This document shows positions 1 to 10,455 of a DNA stretch of 52,552 bases, piece by piece. How positions within the stretch are numbered: position 1 is the stretch's first letter; every line of letters starts with the position of its first letter. The position numbers and the translations under genes are program-made. Source of the DNA: Candidatus Omnitrophota bacterium. Its GTDB lineage: Bacteria > Omnitrophota > Gorgyraeia > Zapsychrales > Fredricksoniimonadaceae. Below the pieces are notes generated by a model that saw only the letters and a program-made list of their open reading frames with translations, did not search any database and was not told where the DNA came from. The DNA is taken from positions 1 through 52,552 of the forward strand of contig CAIOTT010000025.1 of assembly GCA_903861305.1 (NCBI GenBank), in the 5' to 3' direction.

Positions 1-1006
1 CACCCGATTTTATCCAACGGTTATTTTGTTCTTCGTCATCCTGAACGCTATCAACACCCGCCAGCGCCTGAAGGTGGCCATGTTGCTGATCGTTTTGATG
101 ATGGTTGTACTTGTGTTCCAGGGTATTTACCAAATGCACAATGAGTTGGGCTGGGCGGGGCAGCCCATTACAGCCAGGAGTGATGAGGATGGCGGGGATA
201 TAGGGCGCATCAACTGGGTCGGGATATTCAATGACCCCAATGACCAGGCGCTTGTTTTTGTTGTTGCGATCGGATTCTTGCTGCCATTTGTCTTTTCCAA
301 CATCAATGGCATCTACCGGCTCGTTGATACGGTCATTGTCGGGTTTCTGGGGTATGGCATATTCCTTACAAATTCCCGCGGCGGGATGCTGGCATTGGGG
401 GGGGCCTTGTTTATTTTCTTTGTGCGAAAGACAAAGAACTTTATTTTGGGCGGTGTCCTTGGGGGGATTGGTGGCATCCTGCTGGTAGTATTCGGGCCGT
501 CGCGCATGACGATGTTATCTTCCAGTGAAGATTCCGCGGCCAGCCGGATCGATCTTTGGTACGGAGGGCTTCAGATGTTCAAGGCCAATCCTGTCTTTGG
601 TGTCGGACAGGGAATGTTCATGGATGAAATGCCGCAAACCGCGCATAACTCGTATGTGCTGGCGGTATCCGAGCTTGGCTTCGTCGGCTTGTTTTTTTGG
701 ATCGCCATGATCTATACTTCCATGAAGGGCCTGGCGATGGTGCAGCATAATAACAAAGGTTTGTACAATTATGCCCTCGGGATCCAATCCGCGCTCGCAG
801 GTTATTGTACCGCCGCCTTCTTTTTGTCGAGAACCTACGTGATCATCCCGTTCATGCTGTGCGCCATGTCAGGTTCCATTGTGTGGCTGGCCTGGACAGA
901 AGATAAAAACACCCACATAAAGTTTGATGGCAAGGATGCCAGGAATGTGTGCTTGTTGTGTGTCGGCATAATAATGACAGTTGTTTTAATGATCAGAGGC
1001 CGGTAA
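1..1006 (+). CDS. O-antigen ligase/polymerase (Wzy/WaaL-like) membrane protein, 5'-truncated by window start
   Basis: Multi-TM protein with [11 protein letters not shown] and [24 protein letters not shown] motifs typical of O-antigen ligase family; frame is open to base 2, so the start is outside the window. Confidence 0.85.
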   Translation, partial: TRFYPTVILFFVILNAINTRQRLKVAMLLIVLMMVVLVFQGIYQMHNELGWAGQPITARSDEDGGDIGRINWVGIFNDPNDQALVFVVAIGFLLPFVFSNINGIYRLVDTVIVGFLGYGIFLTNSRGGMLALGGALFIFFVRKTKNFILGGVLGGIGGILLVVFGPSRMTMLSSSEDSAASRIDLWYGGLQMFKANPVFGVGQGMFMDEMPQTAHNSYVLAVSELGFVGLFFWIAMIYTSMKGLAMVQHNNKGLYNYALGIQSALAGYCTAAFFLSRTYVIIPFMLCAMSGSIVWLAWTEDKNTHIKFDGKDARNVCLLCVGIIMTVVLMIRGR

Positions 1007-1022
1007 TTTGAAAGGAATAGTT

Positions 1023-1913
1023 ATGAAGCCCTATAAAGGTATTATCCTCGCTGGCGGCACTGCGACGCGGTTGTATCCCATCACACGCGGCGTGTGCAAG
1101 CAACTCCTGCCGGTTTATAACAAACCCATGATCTATTACCCCTTGTCCGTCCTCATGCTCGCGGGCATCCGGGATATTCTGATCATATCAACCTCCGCGG
1201 CCTTGCCGTCATTCAAGAATTTGTTCGGCGACGGCCAGCGTTACGGCGTCAATTTTTCTTATGCCGCGCAGGATGTGCCCCGAGGGTTGGCGGACGCCTT
1301 TATCGTGGGCGAGTCCTTTATCCAGGACAGCCCGGTCTGCCTCGTGCTGGGCGACAACATTTTTTACGGGCATGGCTTGTCTGAACATCTCCAGCAGGCG
1401 TGCCATAACAGCGGTGCGTCGGTGTTCGCCTATTATGTGAACGATCCCCACCGGTATGGCGTTATCGAGTTCGATGGCCAGCGCAAAGCTATTTCCATTG
1501 AGGAAAAACCTAAAGATCCTAAATCAAACTGGGCTGTAACCGGGTTGTACTTCTATAACAACGATGTGGTCAATATCGCCAAGGGCATCAAGCCATCGCC
1601 GCGCGGCGAGATCGAGATCACGGACATCAACAATCATTACCTTAAGCAGAACCAGTTGAATGTTATCCCTTTAGGCCGCGGGTTTGCGTGGCTGGATACC
1701 GGCACGTATGAATCGCTGATCGACGCGTCCATCTATATCAAGACCATTGAAGACCGCCAGGGCCTCAAGATCGGTTGTATCGAGGAGATCGCGTTCAAAA
1801 AGAACTTCATATCCAAGGCCCAGCTTATGGAGCTTGGGAAAGAGATCAAGACCGATTACGGCGCGTACCTTGAAAAACTGGCCGCAGGAGACCCTCATGC
1901 CTTTTCTCTTTGA
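1023..1913 (+). CDS. rfbA: Glucose-1-phosphate thymidylyltransferase
   Basis: [42 protein letters not shown]; next to rfbC/D/B. Confidence 0.97.
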   Translation: MKPYKGIILAGGTATRLYPITRGVCKQLLPVYNKPMIYYPLSVLMLAGIRDILIISTSAALPSFKNLFGDGQRYGVNFSYAAQDVPRGLADAFIVGESFIQDSPVCLVLGDNIFYGHGLSEHLQQACHNSGASVFAYYVNDPHRYGVIEFDGQRKAISIEEKPKDPKSNWAVTGLYFYNNDVVNIAKGIKPSPRGEIEITDINNHYLKQNQLNVIPLGRGFAWLDTGTYESLIDASIYIKTIEDRQGLKIGCIEEIAFKKNFISKAQLMELGKEIKTDYGAYLEKLAAGDPHAFSL

Positions 1914-2451
1914 AAAAACTGAACTTGAAGGCGTTGTCCATATCCAGCCAAGGATCTTCAGTGATTCCCGCGGATTCTTTCTGGAGACATTCAAACAGTC
2001 CGACTTTATCCAGGCAGGAATAAACGAAAACTTCGTCCAGTCCAACTTCTCGCACAGCACCCAGGATACCCTGCGGGGGCTTCATTTTCAGAAGAACCCC
2101 TCGGCGCAGGGCAAGTTGGTTTTGGCTCTTGCAGGTGTTATATTTGATGTGGCTATCGACGTCCGCAAAAGCTCTCCCACGTTTGGCAAATGGGTCAGTC
2201 GCACGTTAAGCGCAGAGAAGCGGAACATGCTTTATATCCCGGCAGGCTTTGCCCACGGGTTTTGCGTGCTTTCGGATACGGCGGATGTGATGTATTGCTG
2301 CACGCGCGAATATGCCCCGCGCGACGAGGCGGGTATTATCTGGAATGATCCCCAGATCGCGGTAACGTGGCCGGTCAGTGCGCCGCTGTTATCCGAAAAA
2401 GACACCCGTTTGCCCCTTCTGGCGCATGCGGATAACAATTTCATTTACTAA
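1897..2451 (+). CDS. rfbC: dTDP-4-dehydrorhamnose 3,5-epimerase
   Basis: [54 protein letters not shown]; internal ATG chosen (ORF track starts earlier). Confidence 0.97.
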   Translation: MPFLFEKTELEGVVHIQPRIFSDSRGFFLETFKQSDFIQAGINENFVQSNFSHSTQDTLRGLHFQKNPSAQGKLVLALAGVIFDVAIDVRKSSPTFGKWVSRTLSAEKRNMLYIPAGFAHGFCVLSDTADVMYCCTREYAPRDEAGIIWNDPQIAVTWPVSAPLLSEKDTRLPLLAHADNNFIY

Positions 2452-2455
2452 GCGT

Positions 2456-3310
2456 ATGGACAATAAAAAATTCTTCATCATCGGGTCCAATGGACAGCTT
2501 GCGCGTGAATTTATCCGTGTGTTCACGCAGCGCAAGATCAACTTCGCCGCGCCCGCGGAAAATATCGTGAGCCTTACGGATGCCCCGGGACTGCAGCAGG
2601 CGATCATGGCCGAGCGCCCCGATTACGTGCTCAACTGCGCGGCGTATAACAATGTCGAAGAAGCCGAGCGTAACCCTCAGGTTGCGTTTGCCGTTAACGC
2701 GGAGGCTGTTAAAAGCCTCGCCGAATTTTGCCATAACCAGAAGATCTTTTTGATCCATTTCGGTACGGATTATGTTTTTGATGGCGAGAAAAAGAATTTC
2801 TATACCGAAGAGGACGTTCCAAATCCGCTGAATCAGTACGGCCAGAGCAAATTGCAGGGCGAACTCCATGTTCAAAAGATCATGACAGACTATCTGATCT
2901 TCCGTCTTAGCTGGGTCATCGGCCATGGCACGCAGAATTTTCTCTACAAGCTCAACACCTGGGCGGCGCAGAAGCCCGTGCTCCAGGTCAGCGCGGACGA
3001 GGTCTCGGTCCCGACATTTGTCGAGGATGTTGTTGAAGGTGTTCTGGCGGCCGTCTCAAAGAAATTGTCAGGCCTGTACCATCTGACCAACAGCGGCTAC
3101 GCCTCGCGCTACGAACTGGCCAAGAAGTATATCGAAGTCAGGAAGCTGAACAACCTGGTTATCCCGGTCCCGATGGATACATTCCCCTCGAATGTCCGCC
3201 GGGCCAAATTCACAGCCATGTCCAACGCAAAGCTGTCAAAAGAAGCCGGCATCATCATTCCCACATGGGGAACCGCGCTTATGAGATATATCAATCAATC
3301 TGGATCTTGA
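2456..3310 (+). CDS. rfbD: dTDP-4-dehydrorhamnose reductase
   Basis: MDNKKFFIIGSNGQLAREF..VLNCAAYNNVEEAE..GTDYVFDG; Rossmann SDR. Confidence 0.95.
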   Translation: MDNKKFFIIGSNGQLAREFIRVFTQRKINFAAPAENIVSLTDAPGLQQAIMAERPDYVLNCAAYNNVEEAERNPQVAFAVNAEAVKSLAEFCHNQKIFLIHFGTDYVFDGEKKNFYTEEDVPNPLNQYGQSKLQGELHVQKIMTDYLIFRLSWVIGHGTQNFLYKLNTWAAQKPVLQVSADEVSVPTFVEDVVEGVLAAVSKKLSGLYHLTNSGYASRYELAKKYIEVRKLNNLVIPVPMDTFPSNVRRAKFTAMSNAKLSKEAGIIIPTWGTALMRYINQSGS

Positions 3311-3311
3311 A

Positions 3312-3346
3312 GTCCCCTCCCCGCGAAGCGTGGGAGGGGGGAGGGG
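3312..3346. repeat. C/G-rich palindromic repeat family B, copy 1 (intergenic rfbD-rfbB)
   Basis: CCCCTCCC-CGC-GAA-GCG-T-GGGAGGGG followed by GGAGGGG. Confidence 0.6.
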
Positions 3347-3377
3347 CAATAAGTCCTTCCAACAAAACAGGAGTAAT

Positions 3378-4340
3378 ATGGTCTACGAAAAGAAAATTCT
3401 GGTCACCGGCGGCTGCGGCTTCATCGGCTCCAACCTTGTGCATTATCTGCTCAAGAAATACCCGACATACAAGATCGTCAACTTCGACGCGCTGACCTAC
3501 GCCGGCAATCCGGAAAACCTCCGCGACATCGAAAACAACCCCGCCTACAGCTTTGTTAAAGGCGACATACGCAATGGCAAAGACGTAGCGGCCGTCATGC
3601 CCACAGTCGACCACGTCATCCACCTCGCGGCCGAATCCCACGTGGATCGCAGCATCCAGGGCCCCGAAGAATTCGTGACCACCAATGTGCTCGGCACCCA
3701 GATCCTTCTCGACTATGCCAAGGCAAGCAATATCAAGAAGTTCGTCCATGTCTCGACCGACGAAGTGTATGGCAGTTTGGGGGCAACCGGGTATTTTACA
3801 GAACAGACCCCGCTGGCACCCAACAGCCCCTATTCCGCCAGCAAAGCCGGCAGCGACCTTATCGCCCGTTCCTATTATGAAACCTACAAGTTCCCGGTGG
3901 TCATCACCCGCTGTTCCAATAACTACGGGCCGTACCAGTACCCGGAGAAATTGATCCCCCTGATGATCCTCAACGCCCTTGAGAACAAGCCGCTGCCTGT
4001 TTATGGCGACGGCATGAACGTGCGCGACTGGTTGTATGTCGAAGACCATTGCGCGGCGATCAGCGAAGTGTTGCACAAGGGCACGGCGGGTGAGGTTTAC
4101 AACATCGGCGGCAATAACGAGTGGCACAACATTCATATTGTTAAGCTCATTCTTAAAGAACTTGGCAAGCCGGAGTCGCTCATTTCCTATGTGACCGACC
4201 GCCTGGGGCATGACCGCCGTTATGCGATCGATGCCACAAAGATCAAGAAGACGCTGGGCTGGGAGCCGTCGGTCCAGTTCGAGCAGGGGATCAAGAGGAC
4301 CATTCAGTGGTATCTGGATAATAGAAAGGCGTCATCCTGA
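3378..4340 (+). CDS. rfbB: dTDP-glucose 4,6-dehydratase
   Basis: MVYEKKILVTGGCGFIGSNLVHYLL..STDEVYGSLG..YSASKAGSD..RCSNNYGPYQYPEKLIP. Confidence 0.97.
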   Translation: MVYEKKILVTGGCGFIGSNLVHYLLKKYPTYKIVNFDALTYAGNPENLRDIENNPAYSFVKGDIRNGKDVAAVMPTVDHVIHLAAESHVDRSIQGPEEFVTTNVLGTQILLDYAKASNIKKFVHVSTDEVYGSLGATGYFTEQTPLAPNSPYSASKAGSDLIARSYYETYKFPVVITRCSNNYGPYQYPEKLIPLMILNALENKPLPVYGDGMNVRDWLYVEDHCAAISEVLHKGTAGEVYNIGGNNEWHNIHIVKLILKELGKPESLISYVTDRLGHDRRYAIDATKIKKTLGWEPSVQFEQGIKRTIQWYLDNRKASS

Positions 4341-4365
4341 AGCGACGCCGAAGGATATTAATCAT

Positions 4366-5835
4366 ATGAGCGAAGGTGAATCACTTACTCGTCAAGCTTC
4401 CCGCGGTGCGGCCTGGTCGCTGGCGAGTAATGTGGCGGTAAGCGCCATTAGTTTTATCGGCACGGCCATCCTGGCACGCATGCTCACGCCCAAGGATTTC
4501 GGGCTCATGGGCATGGCCGCGCTGGTTACGAGCATTGTAAGCTTGTTCGGCAATTTTGGGCTTGGCGCGGCGCTTGTTCAGAAGAAGGATGCGACGGAGG
4601 AGGACTTTTCGACCGCTTTCTGGGCGAATTGCGCGACGGGCGCTGCCTTGATGTTCATTTGCGTTATTGGATCGCCGTTGGCTAGCCTGTTTTTCCATGA
4701 AAAAAACGTACAGTGGATATTAATCCTATTATCTTTTAATTTCATGCTTGCGGCTCTTTGCTCTGTGCATAGCACGCGTATTTTAAAGCGTGTTCATATG
4801 AAGCCCATGGCTTTAATAGAAGTCGGCGGACGGATATTCCGGGTCGGGATCATGCTGGTAGCTGCTTTTTGCGGGATGAGTTTTTGGAGCATTGTTATCG
4901 GCATGATCGTTGAACGACTTTTTAAAACAGTTGCTTTTATAATCCTGGATCCCTGGCGGCCCGGATATATTTTTTCCATGCAAAAATTCAGGGAGATGTT
5001 CAGGTTCGGGCGCAATATCCTTGGCGGCGAGTTCCTGGCGTATCTTAACGTGAATATGGATTTTATCGTTACAGGCCGAGTGCTAGGGGCTGATCTGTTG
5101 GGATTTTACCAGATGGCCTATAATTTGCCGCATCTTCTTAAAGATTATGTGAGCGGCAGTATTGGAACCGTGGCTTTCCCCGTTTTTTGCAAGGTACAGG
5201 ATGATAATGACCGACTGGTGAAGGGGTACTTAAAGATCGTTAAATTCATCGCGCTGGCCACATTCCCTGTGCTTGCCGGTCTAGTATTCACTGCGCATGA
5301 TTTTATATTCGTGGCTTATGGTGAGCGGTGGCTCCCGGCTGTGGTGCCGCTGCAAATACTTTGTTTCTGCGCGGCATTTGCGTCGGTAAATTCTATTGTT
5401 GGTTTTCTTTTGTATGCAAAAGGAAGGCCGGATCTAGGTTTCAAATGGGAGTGTGTGCGGCTGCCGGCAACAATTATTGCGATCCTTATTGGTGTGCATT
5501 TTGGTGGGATTGTCGGTGTCGCCTGGGGGATGCTTGTTATTGAATTTTTCTCCATAGTAATGGTGTGGCTTATCTTCCGGATCCTGAATAACAGTTTCAG
5601 CCGATATTGGAGTGCGATCCTGCCGGCAACTGTTGCGTGTGGGGTTATGACAGGGGCACTTGTAAGCATCAATGGCATTCACCTTATAAATGGGATGACG
5701 CCATGGCTTCGATTGATCACCGAGTTTGTTGTTGGCACGGGAATCTATGTTTTAGTGATTGTTTTTGGGTTTAAGACGGTATTCAAGGAGGCTGTTGATT
5801 TTGTAAAACATTCTTCAGGTCGGACAAGCCAATAG
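4366..5835 (+). CDS. Polysaccharide flippase, MOP/Wzx family
   Basis: Multi-TM, SLTRQASRGAAWSLASNVAVSAISFIGTAILARMLTPKDFGLMGMAALV; EPS context. Confidence 0.9.
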   Translation: MSEGESLTRQASRGAAWSLASNVAVSAISFIGTAILARMLTPKDFGLMGMAALVTSIVSLFGNFGLGAALVQKKDATEEDFSTAFWANCATGAALMFICVIGSPLASLFFHEKNVQWILILLSFNFMLAALCSVHSTRILKRVHMKPMALIEVGGRIFRVGIMLVAAFCGMSFWSIVIGMIVERLFKTVAFIILDPWRPGYIFSMQKFREMFRFGRNILGGEFLAYLNVNMDFIVTGRVLGADLLGFYQMAYNLPHLLKDYVSGSIGTVAFPVFCKVQDDNDRLVKGYLKIVKFIALATFPVLAGLVFTAHDFIFVAYGERWLPAVVPLQILCFCAAFASVNSIVGFLLYAKGRPDLGFKWECVRLPATIIAILIGVHFGGIVGVAWGMLVIEFFSIVMVWLIFRILNNSFSRYWSAILPATVACGVMTGALVSINGIHLINGMTPWLRLITEFVVGTGIYVLVIVFGFKTVFKEAVDFVKHSSGRTSQ

Positions 5836-5933
5836 AAGTGTAATTGGTATTACGTTACTGCCATTCCTAAGTAGTAATTCGGTTGCGCATAATTGTCATA
5901 ATTGTTGTTTTGGTACTTTTAGAGAGGTAATAA

Positions 5934-6341
5934 ATGGGCGTTGAGCAATGTCATATCATTAATTTACAAAAGATACCGGATCCTCGGGGTAATTTGACGG
6001 TCGTTGAGAACAGCAAGAATATCCCGTTCGATATCAAGCGTGTATTTTACCTCTATGATGTTCCTGGCGGTGAGAGCCGCGGGGAACACGCCAACATTTA
6101 TACGCAGCAGTTTATTATTGCCATGAGCGGCAGTTTTGACGTCGTGGTCGATGATGGTCTTGAAAAAAAGCGGTTTTCTTTGAACAGGGCATATTACGGG
6201 CTGTATATTCCCAATATGATCTGGCGGGGGATCGAGAATTTTTCTTCTGGCGGTGTTTGTCTGGTCCTGGCGTCCACGTTTTATAGCGCCGATGACTATA
6301 TCAGGGATTACGACGATTATAAAATGAAAGTGTTGTCATGA
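5934..6341 (+). CDS. FdtA/QdtA-type sugar 3,4-ketoisomerase-like cupin (copy 1, RGEHAN variant)
   Basis: PRGNLTVVE..VFYLYDVPGGESRGEHAN..SGSFDVVVDDG..FSLNRAYYGLYIP..DDYIRDYDDY; paralogous to 7468..7875. Confidence 0.85.
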   Translation: MGVEQCHIINLQKIPDPRGNLTVVENSKNIPFDIKRVFYLYDVPGGESRGEHANIYTQQFIIAMSGSFDVVVDDGLEKKRFSLNRAYYGLYIPNMIWRGIENFSSGGVCLVLASTFYSADDYIRDYDDYKMKVLS

Positions 6342-6829
6342 AACATGTATTTCATCCAACAGCTATCGTTGAGTCAAAGAAGATAGGTGCGGGTACGCAA
6401 ATCTGGCAATATTCGGTAATTCTTCCCGGGGCGGCCATTGGAAGCAATTGCAATGTAAATTGCCATTGTTTCATAGAGAACGATGTTGTGATCGGGAACA
6501 ATGTGACCCTCAAGAGCGGTGTTTATCTCTGGGACGGGATGGTTGTGGAGGATGACGTCTTTATTGGTCCGAACGCGACGTTTACCAATGACACGCGCCC
6601 CCGTTCAAAAAAACGCCTTGAAGTCTTTAACAGGACGCTGATCAAAAAGGGGGCTTCGATCGGTGCGGGCGCGGTCATTATCGGCGGGATCACGATCGGT
6701 GAATATGCCTTGATCGGTGCCGGTTCCGTTGTCACCAAGGATGTTCCTGCGCATACGCTTTGGTATGGGAATCCAGCCAGACAAAAAGGACATGTGTGCC
6801 AACATGCGCTCACTATAAAGCCCAGATAG
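6338..6829 (+). CDS. Left-handed beta-helix (hexapeptide) sugar N-acetyltransferase, FdtC/QdtC-like
   Basis: Hexapeptide repeats (VVIGNNVTLKSGVYLWDGMVVEDDVFIGPNATFTND..GASIGAGAVIIGGITIGEYALIGAGSVVTKDVPAHTLWYGNPA). Confidence 0.9.
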   Translation: MKHVFHPTAIVESKKIGAGTQIWQYSVILPGAAIGSNCNVNCHCFIENDVVIGNNVTLKSGVYLWDGMVVEDDVFIGPNATFTNDTRPRSKKRLEVFNRTLIKKGASIGAGAVIIGGITIGEYALIGAGSVVTKDVPAHTLWYGNPARQKGHVCQHALTIKPR

Positions 6830-6910
6830 TTCCGGAAAATACTATGTCAGGCCATAGCTAATAGTATAAGCCAAGAAGGAAACACGCGGTCTTTTGAAAC
6901 TTGGTTTGAA

Positions 6911-7471
6911 ATGGAGATGGGTATGAAGGTTCAATATGTTTATGGAAAGAATATTTGCTTTCGTGATGTTTGCGAAGAAGATGCGGCCTTCATCCTCGAG
7001 TTGCGGGGGGATGATCAGCTGGGGAAGTTTTTGTCCAAGACTGAGATTGACCTGGACAAGCAAAAGTTATGGATCAGGAATTACAAGCAAAGAACGCAAG
7101 AATATTATTTCATTATCGCCGGCAAGAATGGCGAATCTTACGGCACGATCAGGCTTTACGATGTCCAGGGGGATAGTTTTTGCTGGGGAAGCTGGATCAT
7201 TAAAAAGACCGCGCCAGGGTCCATTGCGGTCGAATCAGCTTTCCTGATTTATGAATTTGCTTTTGGGAAGCTAGGTTTTAAACGATCACATTTTGATGTT
7301 CGCAAAGGGAACATTAAGGTGGTCGATTTTCATAAGAGGCTCGGTTCTCGGATCATATCAGAGGATGATCTGAATTATTATTTTAACCTTTCTTTGGCTG
7401 ATTACGCGTTGGCCAAACAGAGGTATACCAAGTATATTCCTGAGCAAGTTGAAGTGAAGGAGGCTGTATGA
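6911..7471 (+). CDS. GNAT family N-acetyltransferase (RimJ-like)
   Basis: FRDVCEEDAAFILELR..YGTIRLYD..WGSWIIKKTAPGSIAVESAFLIYEFAF..HFDVRKGNIKVVDFHKRLG. Confidence 0.8.
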   Translation: MEMGMKVQYVYGKNICFRDVCEEDAAFILELRGDDQLGKFLSKTEIDLDKQKLWIRNYKQRTQEYYFIIAGKNGESYGTIRLYDVQGDSFCWGSWIIKKTAPGSIAVESAFLIYEFAFGKLGFKRSHFDVRKGNIKVVDFHKRLGSRIISEDDLNYYFNLSLADYALAKQRYTKYIPEQVEVKEAV

Positions 7472-7875
7472 GTATTGAAAAGTGCAGGATCATTGAGTTG
7501 TCCAAGATACACGATGTGCGCGGGAATTTAACAGTGGTGGAAAATGGCAAGTTGCTGCCGTATGACATAAAGCGCGTCTATTATCTTTACGATGTTCCTG
7601 GCGGGGTTGCGCGCGGCGGGCATGCGCATGTCGCGACAGAACAGTTTCTAGTAGCCATGAGCGGCAGTTTTGATGTGGTCCTGGATGACGGTTTCCGCAA
7701 GAAGACATTCTCTTTGAACAGGGCCTACTACGGCCTCTACGTTTCGACAATGGTCTGGCGCGAACTTAATAATTTTTCGTCGGGAGCTGTTTGTTTGTCC
7801 TTGGTATCCACTTTATATTTAGAGGATGATTATATCCGGGATTATCAGGATTTTATTACAAGAGTACGTGCGTAA
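7468..7875 (+). CDS. FdtA/QdtA-type dTDP-4-keto-6-deoxyhexose 3,4-ketoisomerase (copy 2, canonical RGGHAH)
   Basis: VRGNLTVVENGK..VYYLYDVPGGVARGGHAHVATEQFLVAMSGSFDVVLDDG. Confidence 0.88.
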   Translation: MSIEKCRIIELSKIHDVRGNLTVVENGKLLPYDIKRVYYLYDVPGGVARGGHAHVATEQFLVAMSGSFDVVLDDGFRKKTFSLNRAYYGLYVSTMVWRELNNFSSGAVCLSLVSTLYLEDDYIRDYQDFITRVRA

Positions 7876-7914
7876 TGTTGTGCCCATTGAGCAATGGTGC
7901 AGAAGGGCGTATTA

Positions 7915-9402
7915 ATGCTTTTTAATTCATTTGAATTCCTTATATTTTTTCCATCTGTAACGTTGTTGTATTTCGTCTTGCCGCACCGCCATCGCTGGCT
8001 GATGCTGCTATTAGCAAGCTGCCTTTTTTACATGGCTTTTATTCCTGTGTATATCTTGATCTTGCTGATCACGATCCTTATTGATTATTTTGCCGGGATT
8101 TATATCGAAGAGTCCGAAGGGGCGCGGCGAAAGACCTTCCTTGTTATCAGCATCATTTCAACGTGCGCTGTTCTTTTTGTTTTCAAATATTTCAATTTTT
8201 TTAATGCCAATTTCTCGGCTTTGGCCGGATTCCTGCACTGGAATTATCCGGTTAATACCCTGAGCCTGATCTTGCCTATCGGGTTGTCTTTTCACACATT
8301 CCAGAGTTTGAGCTATGTCATGGAGGTTTACAACCGCCGTCAGAAAGTTGAACGCAATTTTGGCATCTACGCGCTCTATGTTATGTTTTATCCCCAACTT
8401 GTCGCGGGTCCCATCGAACGGCCGCAGAACCTCCTGCATCAGTTTTATGAAGAACATGCGTTCGATTACCGCCGCGTGACCGACGGCCTGAAGTTGATGG
8501 CATGGGGGCTGTTCAAGAAGGTCGTGATCGCGGACCGCCTGGCTGTATTTGTCAATGCTGTTTATGACAAGCCGACGGAATATCAGGGTGTCAGTCTGAT
8601 CGTGGCAACGGTATTCTTTTCTTTCCAGATCTACTGTGACTTTTCAGGATATTCCGACATCGCGATCGGGGCGGCCCAGGTCATGGGGTTCAAATTGATG
8701 GATAACTTTAACCGCCCGTATTTTTCGAAATCTATCGCGGAGTTCTGGAAGCGTTGGCATATCTCGTTGTCGACCTGGTTCAAGGATTACCTTTACATCC
8801 CCATGGGCGGGAATCGGGTGCCGGTCCCGAGGTGGTACTTGAATTTGTTCATAACGTTCCTGGTCAGTGGCCTTTGGCATGGAGCGAACTGGACGTATAT
8901 CGTCTGGGGGGCTTTGCATGGAACGTATTTGGTAGTTGGAATTGTTACGGCCGACGTGCGCCAGCGGGTTGTCTCGGTTATAGGGTTGAACAAGTGGCCA
9001 AAGGTGCATAAATATTCCCGAGTTCTTCTGACGTTTGCCCTGGTTACCTTTGCCTGGATATTCTTTCGTGCGAAGAATATTCAGGATGCCGGTTATATCG
9101 CAACGCACTTGTTTTCCGGCATCAAGGAATTCGTCATGAGCTTTTTTGCAGGCCAGCAGCAGTTTGGTGAAGGGAAATTCGGGCCCATAACACTTCATCA
9201 GCCTAAAGAAGAATTATTCCTGGCTGTAGCATCGATCATATTTATGGAATGGGTGCATTCGATACAAAGGCATGGGAAGATACGTCAAATGTTGTCAGAA
9301 AAACCGGGGTTTGTCCGGTGGAGTGTGTATTTTTCGCTTGTGTACGGGATCTTTTTTCTTGGTGTGTCAGGAAAAACACAATTTATATATTTTCAATTTT
9401 AG
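7915..9402 (+). CDS. MBOAT family O-acyltransferase (AlgI-like)
   Basis: Multi-TM; MLFNSFEFLIFFPSVTLLYFVLPHRHRW..GPIERPQNLL..FWKRWHISLSTWFKDYLYIPMGGNRV..FLVSGLWHGANWTYIVWGALHG. Confidence 0.95.
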   Translation: MLFNSFEFLIFFPSVTLLYFVLPHRHRWLMLLLASCLFYMAFIPVYILILLITILIDYFAGIYIEESEGARRKTFLVISIISTCAVLFVFKYFNFFNANFSALAGFLHWNYPVNTLSLILPIGLSFHTFQSLSYVMEVYNRRQKVERNFGIYALYVMFYPQLVAGPIERPQNLLHQFYEEHAFDYRRVTDGLKLMAWGLFKKVVIADRLAVFVNAVYDKPTEYQGVSLIVATVFFSFQIYCDFSGYSDIAIGAAQVMGFKLMDNFNRPYFSKSIAEFWKRWHISLSTWFKDYLYIPMGGNRVPVPRWYLNLFITFLVSGLWHGANWTYIVWGALHGTYLVVGIVTADVRQRVVSVIGLNKWPKVHKYSRVLLTFALVTFAWIFFRAKNIQDAGYIATHLFSGIKEFVMSFFAGQQQFGEGKFGPITLHQPKEELFLAVASIIFMEWVHSIQRHGKIRQMLSEKPGFVRWSVYFSLVYGIFFLGVSGKTQFIYFQF

Positions 9403-9408
9403 GGATCA

Positions 9409-10455
9409 ATGAAAGATCAAACGTCCTCATTTATTGTGAAAGTCGTCATTTTGGCGTTTCCTTTGATCGTATTATTGGGTTCGTATATATATTGGGACCC
9501 TTTCAAAGTGATTTATAAGTATGATTCATATTATGAGTCGGGTAAGCCGAGTTATGTCACCTTAAATAAGGGGTTCGTTTCAATCGAAACTTTTTTGCAT
9601 AATTACAGCAAGTACGCATATGACTCTTTTGTATTCGGCTCTTCACGGTCAATTTTTTATCGGGTTGCTGACTGGAAGAAATATATTCATGCGACAGAAT
9701 GTTTTCATTTTGATGCTTCAGGAGAAACGCTGTATGGGATCTATAAGAAACTAGAGTTTTTACAAAAGAATCACGTGCCGATCAAGAATGCCATAATAGT
9801 AGTCGATGCAGAGCTTTTGTCTCAAACAGTTGACCCGGAAAACTATCTTTTGAAACAGCATCCACGTATAACATCAGAACTAACGGTCTTGTTCCAATGG
9901 AGGTTCCTGAAGACCTATTTTGATCGCAAGTTTCTTTTTTCATTCCTTGATTTTAAATTACGGGGGAAGATCCGTCCGTATATGACCAGGGAGCTGGTCC
10001 TGGATGACCGGCCATTTACGTATGACCGCACGACAAATGAAGTCTCGTTTGATTATTTCGAAAAGATGATCGATAGGAATATGAATGATTATTACGGATC
10101 AAGAAAGGACCTTTTTTATTCAAGAGAACCAATTGAAAAGCGTTCAGTGGTTGTAATCGGAAAAGAACAGGAGAAGCAGCTCGTTTATATCAAAGACCAG
10201 CTCAACAAGAACGATACACGATATAAAATAATTATTAGTCCTTTATACGATCAGAAAAGAATTAACTCTAATGACTACGATGTTCTTTGTAAGGTTTTTG
10301 GGTCAAAGAACGTCTTTGATTTCTCAGGGATCAATGATCTGACGGCGTCGATGTATAATTATTATGAGACATCGCATTATCGCCCGCATGTTTGCAAGTT
10401 GATCCTTGATCGTATTTATGCAATGGATGAACAGAAGAATGAGAGGATAAAATGA
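9409..10455 (+). CDS. Membrane-anchored SGNH-like protein, probable partner of the MBOAT protein
   Basis: N-terminal [11 protein letters not shown] block, C-terminal [11 protein letters not shown]; directly downstream of MBOAT; visibly AT-richer. Confidence 0.6.
   Translation: MKDQTSSFIVKVVILAFPLIVLLGSYIYWDPFKVIYKYDSYYESGKPSYVTLNKGFVSIETFLHNYSKYAYDSFVFGSSRSIFYRVADWKKYIHATECFHFDASGETLYGIYKKLEFLQKNHVPIKNAIIVVDAELLSQTVDPENYLLKQHPRITSELTVLFQWRFLKTYFDRKFLFSFLDFKLRGKIRPYMTRELVLDDRPFTYDRTTNEVSFDYFEKMIDRNMNDYYGSRKDLFYSREPIEKRSVVVIGKEQEKQLVYIKDQLNKNDTRYKIIISPLYDQKRINSNDYDVLCKVFGSKNVFDFSGINDLTASMYNYYETSHYRPHVCKLILDRIYAMDEQKNERIK

Noticed and set aside
3291-4211. 306-aa antisense ORF over rfbB
   Set aside because: Mirror of rfbB; codon-bias artefact.
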